This document shows, piece after piece, positions 1-5,608 of a stretch of 5,608 nt of DNA. Positions within the stretch are counted from its first letter, which is position 1. Each line of letters starts with the position of its first letter. The notes beneath the pieces were generated by a model, which was given only the letters and a program-made list of their open reading frames with translations, made no database searches and was not told the DNA's origin. Made by a program: the position numbers and the translations under genes. The stretch lies in NCBI GenBank assembly GCA_003577365.1, contig QEUY01000679.1, forward strand, positions 1 to 5,608, in the 5' to 3' direction. The stretch is from Chloroflexota bacterium (GTDB lineage Bacteria; Chloroflexota; Anaerolineae; Caldilineales; Caldilineaceae).

Positions 1-941
1 CCCTCAAACCGATAGCGCCCCTCGGCGTCTGTTACCGTGGAGACCAGCGGCCACAGTGAAAAAGATGGGTTGAAGAGCGCGACCTCGATCCCCGGCAGCG
101 CCGTTTCGCCGGCGCGTACCCGCCCGGTGATAACTCCCTCAAACTCGCCCACGCCCAACGTGATATCCAACCCGCTGCGGGTTTCGCCTTCGGCCAAGAC
201 GATGTCGGCGGCATCGTCTACGGTCACGCCGCCGTAGAAGCTCTCGATCGCCGCCTGCCAGTTAACCTCGTAGCGTACGCTCAGGCGATAGCGGCCGGCA
301 GCCACTATCCCCTTGGAAAAGCGCCCGGTAGCGGGGTCATAGCAGGCGAAGCGACAGCTGATCTCATCGCCAGGGATTGCCATTTCCCAATTCCAAGTTG
401 TGTACGCTGGTTCCCAGGCCCCGCCTGCAGCAGGCTGCCAGAGCGTAAGCGAGATGAGAGGGGGATGGCTGCCGTCCTCCAGCGTCACAGTGCCGGTGAC
501 GCGTGCGGCAGCGGTCAATGTGGCGTCGATCACAGAGCGTGAGGCATCGGTCACCGGCACGGGCTGGGCGTCGAGTTGGCTCGATGCATCCTGATAGTAT
601 TCAGCCAGATAGCGACTGCTGGGGTCCTCAAAGCGGATAGTATAGGAACCGGGCTGCAGATAGGCGAAGCGGTAGGAACCGTCTGCTCCGGTCCTCGCCC
701 ACCCGCCGTTTCCCACAGCCGGATCTGTCGCCAGGATCGTCACGCCTGCGAGGGGATTGCCATCGGTTGCGAAGACGCGGCCGGAGAGCTGGCTGACATT
801 GCCGATGACCATATCCACACGACGTGTCTCCCCTGCGGCCAATGGAAACCCCACGGCGTCGGCGGGGGGCTGATAGAAGTCACGCGCGAGGAGATCCTCA
901 TAACATTCAGAGAAGTACCCAACTTCTCCCTTGCACTGCGG
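1..941 (-). CDS. Secreted repeat protein, downstream frameshifted part (partial at left edge)
   Basis: This is the continuation, in the -1 frame, of the gene that starts at 1435; it stays open to the left edge, about 313 codons. Reading the minus strand from about 941 gives QCKGEVGYFSECYEDLL, then repeated carboxypeptidase-regulatory-like (prealbumin-like or Cna-B-like beta-sandwich) units. One unit begins LSGRVFATDGNPLAGV, has TGADGSYRFAYLQPGSYTI, and ends EYYQDASSQ. The next begins VTGTVTLEDGS and ends SFYGGVTVDDAADIVL with GETRSGLDITLG. A last unit, VITGRVRAGETALPGIEVAL with TDAEGRYRFEG, is cut by the window edge. The G-x-V...G.PL.G..V, DG.Y.F..L..G.Y and FY-G landmarks recur in each unit. 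In this family such units are structural or adhesive modules of exported proteins; no catalytic domain is visible. The binding partner is unknown. The fold is clear, the function is not. Confidence 0.75.
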
Positions 942-1435
942 CGGAAGAGATAAACATAGTACCAGGACTGCCCGATCGCGGGCACCCCCGATATCGGACC
1001 GGTAACAGTGGCCCCCGGCGCGAGCACGGCATCGATGTCTATCACCGCGTTGCCACTGACCACCACCCCGGTAGCCAATGCCTGATCGACGACATTGCCA
1101 TAGAATTGCGGCGCATAGACGCGGCTAGGGTCGCGAAACTCGACCAGATAGGTAGCCGGGGGCAGACCGAGAAATTCATAGCGCCCATCAGGGCCAGTCA
1201 GAGCAGTCCGGCTACAGCTAGACAGGTAACAAAGCCGCACTTCAATTCCCGCCAGGGGATCGCCGGCGGCGTTGGTCACCCTCCCGGCCAGGCTGCCCGG
1301 CACATCCGGCGCGGCGATGCTGTCTTGGGAGAACGCGGGAAGCTGCAAGAGCAACAACAGACAGACCAGAGCCGCGGCTATCACGACAAGCAGCCGCGCG
1401 CTCTGCACCAATGGCTTGACGAAACGGGGGACCAT
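740..1435 (-). CDS. Secreted repeat protein, N-terminal part with signal peptide; out-of-frame tail
   Basis: The ATG at 1435 is chosen because AGGAGG lies five bases upstream. Residues 1 to about 37 form a signal peptide: basic start (MVPRFVKP, R14), hydrophobic core LLVVIAAALVCLLLLL, and a probable cleavage near AFSQ-DS. Residues 48-146 make one complete carboxypeptidase-regulatory-like unit: LAGRVTNAAGDPLAGIEVRL, GPDGRYEFLGLPPATYLVEF and the closing PQFYGNVVDQ. A second unit starts at VTGPISGVPA (144 on) and is coherent to about YYVYLFR (residue 165). From there the frame loses the family pattern and runs to a stop at 740-742 in Ser/Pro/Trp-rich sequence, while the -1 frame resumes the pattern. 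Residues after about 167 are therefore probably not a real protein end. The likely product is a secreted surface or matrix protein of unknown ligand, now truncated unless the shift is an assembly error. Confidence 0.75.
   Translation of the reverse strand: MVPRFVKPLVQSARLLVVIAAALVCLLLLLQLPAFSQDSIAAPDVPGSLAGRVTNAAGDPLAGIEVRLCYLSSCSRTALTGPDGRYEFLGLPPATYLVEFRDPSRVYAPQFYGNVVDQALATGVVVSGNAVIDIDAVLAPGATVTGPISGVPAIGQSWYYVYLFRRSAREKLGTSLNVMRISSRVTSISPPPTPWGFHWPQGRHVVWIWSSAMSASSPAASSQPMAIPSQA
930..960 (-). other. Frameshift junction in the secreted repeat protein gene
   Basis: Upstream of here the repeat-unit pattern is read in the frame of the ATG at 1435 (to YYVYLFR). Downstream it is read one base back (from about QCKGEVGYFS). 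Joining the frames needs one base fewer than the sequence contains per codon register, as if one base had been lost near the CCGCCG run at about 939-947. The affected unit is also short: about 45 residues from VTG to FYQ, against about 65-80 in the neighbouring units. The event may therefore be an out-of-frame internal deletion, not a single missing base. The exact base cannot be placed from this sequence alone. Confidence 0.65.
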
Positions 1436-1440
1436 TTCTA

Positions 1441-1446
1441 CCTCCT
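1441..1446 (-). promoter_or_regulatory. Shine-Dalgarno for the secreted repeat protein
   Basis: The minus strand reads AGGAGG, then TAGAA, then the ATG at 1435-1433. A full consensus with a five-base spacer fixes this start and shows that the gene was built for efficient translation. Confidence 0.85.
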
Positions 1447-1558
1447 AGAATAGGCTCGATTGTCGAGAAACGTGAAGAGGAGGGGCATGCTTGTAACACG
1501 CACATGCAGGCAGCCCACACCGGCGGTTAGATCACGGTTAAGAGATTAGGGCGACAAC

Positions 1559-1630
1559 TGTCATTCCGGAATCTCTCCGGAGCCAACGCAGCGCAGAGAG
1601 ATTCCTCGTCGCAGGCTCCTCGGAATGACA
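1559..1630. repeat. 72-bp palindromic REP/MITE-like element
   Basis: The element is bounded by perfect 10-bp terminal inverted repeats, TGTCATTCCG (1559-1568) and CGGAATGACA (1621-1630). Inside, GGAATCTCT (1568-1576) pairs with AGAGATTCC (1597-1605), and GGAGCC (1579-1584) pairs with GGCTCC (1614-1619). The pairings are mutually exclusive in part, so the element can fold in more than one way. It encodes nothing. Its ends resemble the dispersed TGTCATTC...GAATCT repeats that I recall from many bacterial genomes, but a copy count needs the whole genome. No clear target-site duplication is seen. Confidence 0.6.
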
Positions 1631-1650
1631 TTGCCTGGTTCAACTCTTCA

Positions 1651-1670
1651 CTTGTATGAACTTGTATGAA
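1651..1670. repeat. Perfect tandem duplication of a 10-bp unit
   Basis: CTTGTATGAA occurs twice, head to tail, at 1651-1660 and 1661-1670, 20 bp to the right of the palindromic element. It is AT-richer than its surroundings. It could be a two-site operator or simply a slippage duplication; nothing in the window decides between these. Confidence 0.55.
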
Positions 1671-1716
1671 ACCGCCGCTGCGGACAGCCACACATCTAAT
1701 CTCGCACGGCGGCGTT

Positions 1717-1742
1717 GTCTAGCGGTTCTGAACCCGCTAGAC
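1717..1742 (-). terminator. Hairpin after the VanW gene, possible transcription terminator
   Basis: On the plus strand GTCTAGCGGTT (1717-1727) pairs with AACCCGCTAGAC (1731-1742) with one bulged C and a three-base loop, an 11-bp stem. It begins 24 nt downstream of the VanW stop, a typical terminator position. On the minus strand the bases after the stem are GC-rich with no T run, so it is not a canonical intrinsic terminator. It may instead be a processing or stability hairpin. Confidence 0.45.
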
Positions 1743-1766
1743 CTTCACCGCGGTCGCCTTCCTTCT

Positions 1767-2861
1767 CTACGGTGCGCTGGGCGGCGAGGCCGGAGTCTCG
1801 ACGGCAGGAGTTTCAGCAGGGGCGGGCGCAGCCTCCGTCTCGCCGGTCGCAGCCGGAGCCGTTTCGGCTGGGGCAGTCTCAACCGTCGCGGTCTGCGCCG
1901 AGGCCGCCGCCGGAACCGAAGCGGGCAGGTCTGCCTCGGAACCGACCAGATAGACCGCCTTCCAGGGCTGATATTTGCTGACCAGCGTCTCGCTGCGGGT
2001 CGCGCCCCCTTCGACAATCGTGCGTGTCACGGTCGCGGTCATGCCCGGCTTTTCCCAGTCCACCTGTTTGCGCTGGCCGGGGGCCACCGACGCATCGACC
2101 GTGTAGAGCGGCGGCGGCGCGGCGACCACGTCGCTGATCACCGGCTCGCTCACATAGACCTCGCGCGCCGGTTTCGTGCCATAGAAGTTAAAGGCCATCG
2201 TGCCGTTAGCGGCGTCGACCACCGGGTCGATCAACAAGTACGCGCCCGTGTCGTTGCGGAATTTGAAATCGACCGAGGGCGTGAAGATGGTCGCATCCAG
2301 CCCCGGCTCGCCGTACCAATCCACCACATAGCCGTGATTGTAACGTTCGACAATCGGCATACCGGCGTTATAGGCGGCGCGGAAAACCGTGGTGCTCACT
2401 TGGCAGACGCCGCCGCCGATGCCCACCGCCGTGCGGTCGCCCCAGATGATCAGCGAATCCTCAAAGCCGTTGGCCGCCGAGACATCCTCCACATACTCGT
2501 TGAAGCTAAAGATGCCGCCGGGGGGGATCACCACCCCTTCGAACTTGGCGGCGGCGATCTCGATGTTGCGGATGCGCTCGGCGCTGCTGCCCGCAAAGTA
2601 GCTGGTCCCGCTCGCCACCAGTTCGCGAATGCCCATCTCGGCCACGCGGTTGCTGTCCACCGCCGGGGCCACCGGCTCCACCACCAACAGCGCCGGATTT
2701 TGGCCTGCGGCCAGCGCCTCGCGCACGGCCACGACCGTGGCGTCGACGTTGAGCTGGCGACCGGGGCGGCTGGTCTGCAGCACCGAGACGCTGCCGCTGT
2801 TGGGGTCAAAGCTCAGGCGCGCGTTGCGCGGGGCCAAATAGATCTGGTCCGCCCAGGGGGG
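1767..2861 (-). CDS. VanW/G5 envelope protein, C-terminal part in the shifted frame
   Basis: This part continues the VanW protein from residue 268 of the reconstructed 631-residue chain. Residues 270-340 complete a second beta domain (NARLSFDPNSGSVSV, PGRQLNVDATVVAV). Residues about 350-480 are the VanW domain: GTSYFAGSSAERIRNI, PPGGIFSFNE, GIGGGVCQVSTTVF with Cys420, RYNHGYVVDWY with His443, and GLDATIF. Residues about 515-575 match a G5 domain (VAPGQRKQVDW, KYQPWKAVYLVG). The last 55 or so residues are an Ala/Pro/Glu/Thr-rich disordered tail. The same frame stays open upstream to an ATG at 3389, but that part is antisense-like, Arg/Gly-rich and overlaps the genuine N-terminal frame, so I exclude it. 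VanW domains are associated with peptidoglycan. Some clostridial ones are reported, from memory, as L,D-transpeptidases using the conserved cysteine, but that activity here is inference. Confidence 0.85.
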   Translation of the reverse strand, partial: PPWADQIYLAPRNARLSFDPNSGSVSVLQTSRPGRQLNVDATVVAVREALAAGQNPALLVVEPVAPAVDSNRVAEMGIRELVASGTSYFAGSSAERIRNIEIAAAKFEGVVIPPGGIFSFNEYVEDVSAANGFEDSLIIWGDRTAVGIGGGVCQVSTTVFRAAYNAGMPIVERYNHGYVVDWYGEPGLDATIFTPSVDFKFRNDTGAYLLIDPVVDAANGTMAFNFYGTKPAREVYVSEPVISDVVAAPPPLYTVDASVAPGQRKQVDWEKPGMTATVTRTIVEGGATRSETLVSKYQPWKAVYLVGSEADLPASVPAAASAQTATVETAPAETAPAATGETEAAPAPAETPAVETPASPPSAP

Positions 2862-3661
2862 TCGGCCTGGGGCGGGTTGTCGGAGACCAGGATCGATTGC
2901 AGCATGGCCGGGTCGAGCGCAAACTCCAGCCCATAGCGGCTGTCGCGCAGCAGCAGCGAAGGGGCCGCCGTGTCTGTCTCGGTCTGGGCTGCGGTCGTGG
3001 GCAGCGGCGCGGGCATCGGGAGCTGCACGACGGCCAGCGGCGTGGACAGCCGTTGGCCGGGCGCGCGCCCTTCCAGCGTCGCCACCAAGGCCTGCACCGT
3101 CGCCTCCACGTCGACCTCCACGCCGGGCTGGCCCGGCACGACGACCGCGCCCATCTGCGCGGGGGCGCGCGCCGGGGTTTGCACCTCGGCGGCGATCTGC
3201 TCCACGGCATAGCGCAGTTGGGCCGCGTCGATCAGCACGTCGGGCGCGATATCCGTGCCGCCCAGCGCCGCCGCCATCTGCGCGGCCAGCCGCTCGACGG
3301 GGGTGTCCTGCCGGCCCACCAGATAGGCGCGGTTGACCGCAGCCAACAGATCGGTGCGCACGCGCGCATGGTCGCCGGTGATGGGCCACTGCCGCCCACC
3401 ATATTCCACGCTCAGCGTCGGCAGCGGATAACGGGTCAAGGTTTGGGTCAGCCGGCCCAACGCCTCGGCGCGGCTCAACCCGCCGACCGGCACACCGGCC
3501 ACGGTCACGCCGCTATAGATGCGGTTAATATGCCAGACCTGCCACCCCAGCAGCAGCCCCAGCACGGCCAGCACGCATATCCCGGCAAAGAGCACCGCAA
3601 AATCGCCCGGTGTGCGCCGGATGCGGGTGCGCGGGCGTTCCATACGCAGCGTCGACTGCAT
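2813..3661 (-). CDS. VanW-family protein, N-terminal part with membrane anchor
   Basis: The ATG at 3661 has AAAGGA eight bases upstream and is preferred over the internal ATG at 3643, which has none. Residues 21-43 (FAVLFAGICVLAVLGLLLGW and following) form one membrane segment after an Arg-rich cytoplasmic tail, giving a type II anchor with the bulk outside. IYSGVTVAGVPVGGLSRAEA (about 48-67) is the hallmark start of the domain that precedes VanW domains (PG_binding_4-like). Residues 130-215 contain a first beta module (PGVEVDVEATVQAL), which is echoed by the module after the shift. Family character is lost after ADPP (266-269), where the frame runs on to a stop at 2813-2815 while the VanW continuation lies in the -1 frame. 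The gene begins 36 bp after the membrane protein upstream and probably shares its transcript. Confidence 0.85.
   Translation of the reverse strand: MQSTLRMERPRTRIRRTPGDFAVLFAGICVLAVLGLLLGWQVWHINRIYSGVTVAGVPVGGLSRAEALGRLTQTLTRYPLPTLSVEYGGRQWPITGDHARVRTDLLAAVNRAYLVGRQDTPVERLAAQMAAALGGTDIAPDVLIDAAQLRYAVEQIAAEVQTPARAPAQMGAVVVPGQPGVEVDVEATVQALVATLEGRAPGQRLSTPLAVVQLPMPAPLPTTAAQTETDTAAPSLLLRDSRYGLEFALDPAMLQSILVSDNPPQADPPGRTRSIWPRATRA
2852..2871 (-). other. Frameshift junction at a C6 tract inside a short hairpin (VanW gene)
   Basis: The minus strand reads GAC CCC CCT GGG in the N-terminal frame. The VanW continuation (PPWADQIYLAP) requires TGG to be in frame, meaning seven C where six are present (plus-strand G run 2856-2861). 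C-CCC-CCT also satisfies the X-XXY-YYZ rule for -1 ribosomal slippage and would give the same peptide. CCCAGG (2852-2857) and CCTGGG (2866-2871) are inverted repeats around it. A missing base in the assembly is the simplest reading; true mutation, phase variation and slippage remain possible. Confidence 0.8.
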
Positions 3662-3669
3662 CCATCCAA

Positions 3670-3675
3670 TCCTTT
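3670..3675 (-). promoter_or_regulatory. Ribosome binding site of the VanW gene
   Basis: AAAGGA on the minus strand lies eight bases before the ATG at 3661, inside the 36-bp gap after the upstream stop. It decides between the two nearby ATG codons (3661 and 3643). Confidence 0.6.
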
Positions 3676-3697
3676 CTTCTACCCCACGGGGCCGCGC

Positions 3698-5455
3698 TCA
3701 GCCGCCCAGTTGGGGCACAATAAACAGGGGTGGGATCGCCAAGTCCAAGATCAACAGCAGTACAAAAGGCAGCGCCCACACCCCCGCCCGCACCACGCCC
3801 AGCAAGCGTGCGGGCCGCGGGCGGGCCATCCAGCGTTTGGCCCAGGCGGGCAGCCAGCGCAGCGTAAAGCGGCCGGCGCCGCCCAGCAAGAGCGGCTGGC
3901 AGAGCAGGATCAGCGCGATCACGCTGATCGACAGCAGCGTCCATTTGTCCACTGCGCCCGCCAGCATACCGGTCAACACCAGCGCCCCGGCCATCACCAG
4001 CGCCAAGAAGCCGGTGATGGCCCCTTGCAGCGGTTGAAAGACCTCGCGCCAGCCCAGCGCGATCACGGTGCTGATGGGCAGCAGCCCCCAAAAGAAGTAA
4101 CGGCCCTGGTGCTGCACAAACTTCATGTTATACCAGGCGTAGCTCACCGTCACCGCCAGCAGGATGATCCCAAAGAGGATCAGCACCGCCAGTTGAAAGA
4201 CATCCATGTCGGTGTCCGGCCCGCCGGAGATAAAGCGCACCGTGGCCCACAACACGCCCAGAAAGATCACGCCCGAAAAGAGCAGCAGCGCCGTATAGAT
4301 GCGTTCGTCCAGAAAGACGCCCATCCAGCCGAAGACGCCCCAGAAGCTCTTGAAGGTGAAGCCAAAGGCACGCTCGCCATAGGCCACCCAGCCGTTGGCC
4401 GCGATCCACTCTTCGGTGCGCGGCTGGCCCACGACGACCTGGTCATGCCAGCGCAGCGCCAGCAGATCCCACGCCCCGTAGAGCAGCACATTGCGCGCCC
4501 ACAGCGGCAGCCCCAACAGACAGGCGGGCAGCGCCACCCAGAGGCTGCGGCGCAGGCCCGCCAGCAGGCTGCGCCGCGACGGGGTCAGCTTGACGCGCTC
4601 AAAAGCCGCCGCCGGGACGCGCGGGCGCAGCCAAACCACCAGCACCACCACCCCCCAGGCGATGGGCAGCAGCAGATAGGCGTAGATCTTGGTCAGCAGC
4701 CCCAAGCCCAGCAGCACGCCCAACAACGCCAGTTGCCGGCGGCTGCGCTGCGCCTGCTGTCGCGCCGGCGCCGGCTCCAGCCGGTCATCGGCATAGAAAC
4801 GGGCGCGCATCCAGCGCAGCAGCACCAGCATGGCGGCCATGAGCAGCAGTTCGGCCAAGCCGTCGTTGTTGACCGACGCGGCCACCGCCATATGCATGGG
4901 CAGCAGCGCGGCAAAGGCCGCCGCGCCCAGCGGGATCAACGTCTTGCCGGGGAAGACAAGTTCCAGACAGAAATAGAGCAGCAGCACCGTGCCCATGCCC
5001 AGCAGCACCCCAAACAGCCGCAGCGCATGCAGGCTGCCGCCGCTCAGCCAGTAGACGGGCGTCGCCACCAGGTAATAGAGCGGCGGCTGATAGTTCTCAT
5101 AGCGCAGCCCCGCCGTGGTCAGTTTGGGCGCAAAGCGCGTTTCCAGCAGCCGATCAAGCTGCTCCTGGTCATAGTCGCCCGCGTCCAGCACGGGCAGGCG
5201 CAGTTCAGACGCGATATAGGCAATGTAATTGTAGTGGGCCGGTTCGTCGGGCGCCTGCCAAGCCGGGGTGAGCAGCGCAAAGAGACTGCCCGCCACCCAA
5301 TAGGCCGCCAGCAGCGCCGCCAGCCAGCGCCGGGGCGCTTGGATGTAGAGGCTGTCGAACCCGCGCAGCGCGCTGGGCGGATGCGACAGCGCCGGTGTCG
5401 CCAGGTCGGGTTCCACCGGCGACACCAGAAATGAATCACTCACGCGTGCCTGCAT
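3698..5455 (-). CDS. Polytopic GT-C-type membrane protein (DUF2142/GT39-like)
   Basis: This is a 585-residue integral membrane protein with about 11-13 hydrophobic segments (for example 43-63, 145-168, 174-193, 200-213, 243-276, 303-318, 388-405, 420-440, 454-468, 478-500, 506-524, 560-582). The first outer loop carries APDEPAHYNYIAYIAS (68-83), the acidic DE motif expected of GT-C enzymes that use lipid-linked sugars. It is followed by YENYQPPLYYLVATPVY (119-135), SVNNDGLAE (194-202) and FVQHQGRYFFWGLLP (446-460), all typical of DUF2142/GT39-like proteins. The likely role is sugar transfer to an envelope glycan or protein on the outer face; donor and acceptor are unknown. An in-frame stop eight codons upstream makes the ATG at 5455 the earliest start, but no clear Shine-Dalgarno precedes it; a GTG at 5443 is an alternative. 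The protein appears intact and lies 39 bp after the upstream gene and 36 bp before VanW. Confidence 0.85.
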   Translation of the reverse strand: MQARVSDSFLVSPVEPDLATPALSHPPSALRGFDSLYIQAPRRWLAALLAAYWVAGSLFALLTPAWQAPDEPAHYNYIAYIASELRLPVLDAGDYDQEQLDRLLETRFAPKLTTAGLRYENYQPPLYYLVATPVYWLSGGSLHALRLFGVLLGMGTVLLLYFCLELVFPGKTLIPLGAAAFAALLPMHMAVAASVNNDGLAELLLMAAMLVLLRWMRARFYADDRLEPAPARQQAQRSRRQLALLGVLLGLGLLTKIYAYLLLPIAWGVVVLVVWLRPRVPAAAFERVKLTPSRRSLLAGLRRSLWVALPACLLGLPLWARNVLLYGAWDLLALRWHDQVVVGQPRTEEWIAANGWVAYGERAFGFTFKSFWGVFGWMGVFLDERIYTALLLFSGVIFLGVLWATVRFISGGPDTDMDVFQLAVLILFGIILLAVTVSYAWYNMKFVQHQGRYFFWGLLPISTVIALGWREVFQPLQGAITGFLALVMAGALVLTGMLAGAVDKWTLLSISVIALILLCQPLLLGGAGRFTLRWLPAWAKRWMARPRPARLLGVVRAGVWALPFVLLLILDLAIPPLFIVPQLGG

Positions 5456-5494
5456 GGATCTGGGTCTTGAGCGTGGCTACGGCTGTGCGACCGG

Positions 5495-5608
5495 CTATGC
5501 AACCGCCTGCACCTTCTCGGCCATGATGGCGTCGTCCAATTTGGCAAAGAGCGCCACCGGCTCACGCATCGGCTGGCCGGGCGGCAAGCTGTCCGCCTGC
5601 CAGCGCCC
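5495..5608 (-). CDS. metG: C-terminal tail of probable methionyl-tRNA synthetase (partial)
   Basis: Only the last 37 codons are in the window, reading GRWQADSLPPGQPMREPVAL and then FAKLDDAIMAEKVQAVA before a TAG at 5497-5495. The pattern LP.G.P...P..LF.KLDD resembles the end of the anticodon-binding helical domain of class I methionyl-tRNA synthetases that lack the C-terminal tRNA-binding extension, where a loop with P-x-x-LFxK-L/I-D is common. The frame is open to the right edge, and its codon use matches the neighbouring genes. Thirty-seven residues are too few for certainty. Coding status is likely; the MetG name is a moderate inference that needs the upstream sequence. Confidence 0.5.
   Translation of the reverse strand, partial: GRWQADSLPPGQPMREPVALFAKLDDAIMAEKVQAVA

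Larger units (their letters stand above)
1436..1766. other. Intergenic region between the VanW gene and the secreted repeat protein gene
   Basis: I see no gene in these 331 bp. From the VanW side it holds a strong hairpin (1717-1742), a 10-bp tandem duplication (1651-1670), a 72-bp palindromic element (1559-1630), a small palindrome CTCGA-TTG-TCGAG (1455-1467) and the Shine-Dalgarno of the downstream gene. No tRNA-like cloverleaf is evident. The promoter of the gene starting at 1435 should lie here, but no convincing -35/-10 pair stands out. The best pair, TTCACG and TATTCT just upstream of the ribosome site, is weak and would leave almost no leader. Confidence 0.7.

Noticed and set aside
824..1453. 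209-codon plus-strand open frame
   Set aside because: It lies antisense to a signal peptide plus a clear beta-sandwich unit that has a consensus ribosome site; no domain is recognised in it.
1478..1549. Small plus-strand frame with AGGAGG close to an ATG at 1487 (20 codons)
   Set aside because: The spacer is only three bases, the peptide has no distinctive features, and the purine run is easily a chance occurrence.
1717..1760. Possible tRNA gene or fragment on the minus strand
   Set aside because: Only a T-arm-like sequence is seen; no acceptor, D or anticodon stems can be paired with it.
1436..1766. CRISPR array or toxin-antitoxin pair in the intergenic region
   Set aside because: There are no regularly spaced repeats beyond one tandem duplication, and no paired small open frames with credible start sites.
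1656..2936. 426-codon open frame on the plus strand
   Set aside because: It is antisense to the VanW/G5 coding region, Arg/Gly/His-rich with no recognisable family. Its first codons overlap the 10-bp duplication by chance, and no ribosome site precedes it.
2862..3389. Upstream extension of the shifted VanW frame to an ATG at 3389
   Set aside because: The residues are Arg/Ala/Gly-rich and overlap the genuine N-terminal VanW domain in another frame; only the part after the C6 tract has family character.
2897..5434. 845-codon open frame on the plus strand
   Set aside because: It is exactly antisense to the membrane protein and VanW N-terminus and is dominated by Gln, His, Arg and Ala. It has no domain or membrane pattern and spans two real genes and their gap; this is typical of a shadow frame in GC-rich DNA.

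Overview
The window is GC-rich bacterial DNA, and every gene I can support lies on the minus strand. Three things suggest a member of the Chloroflexota (Anaerolineae/Caldilineae-like): the large VanW protein with tandem N-terminal beta domains, a DUF2142/GT39-like membrane protein with PDEPAH and QHQGRY motifs, and an extracellular protein of repeated carboxypeptidase-regulatory-like units. This placement is inferred from gene style, not from a marker gene.

In transcription order (right to left): the last 37 codons of a probable methionyl-tRNA synthetase (5608-5495); a 585-residue polytopic GT-C-type membrane protein (5455-3698); a membrane-anchored VanW/G5 envelope protein (3661-1767) split by a one-base frameshift in a run of six C; a 331-bp intergenic region with a hairpin, a 10-bp tandem duplication and a 72-bp repeat-like palindromic element; and a secreted protein of repeated beta-sandwich units (1435 to beyond the left edge), also split by a frameshift. 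The first three genes are only 36-39 bp apart and may be co-transcribed. The hairpin 24 nt after the VanW stop could end that unit. The secreted-protein gene has its own strong Shine-Dalgarno sequence and probably its own promoter.

The three non-tRNA-synthetase genes all look like envelope or surface functions: a lipid-linked sugar transferase candidate, a peptidoglycan-associated VanW protein and a secreted repeat protein. Both frameshifts go in the same direction (one base too few, or a -1 slip). That pattern suggests systematic base loss in the assembly, true decay, or, for VanW, slippage at a sequence that fits the -1 slippery heptamer rule. I found no RNA gene, CRISPR array, transposase, defence system or phage gene. 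The very long plus-strand open frames are antisense shadows.
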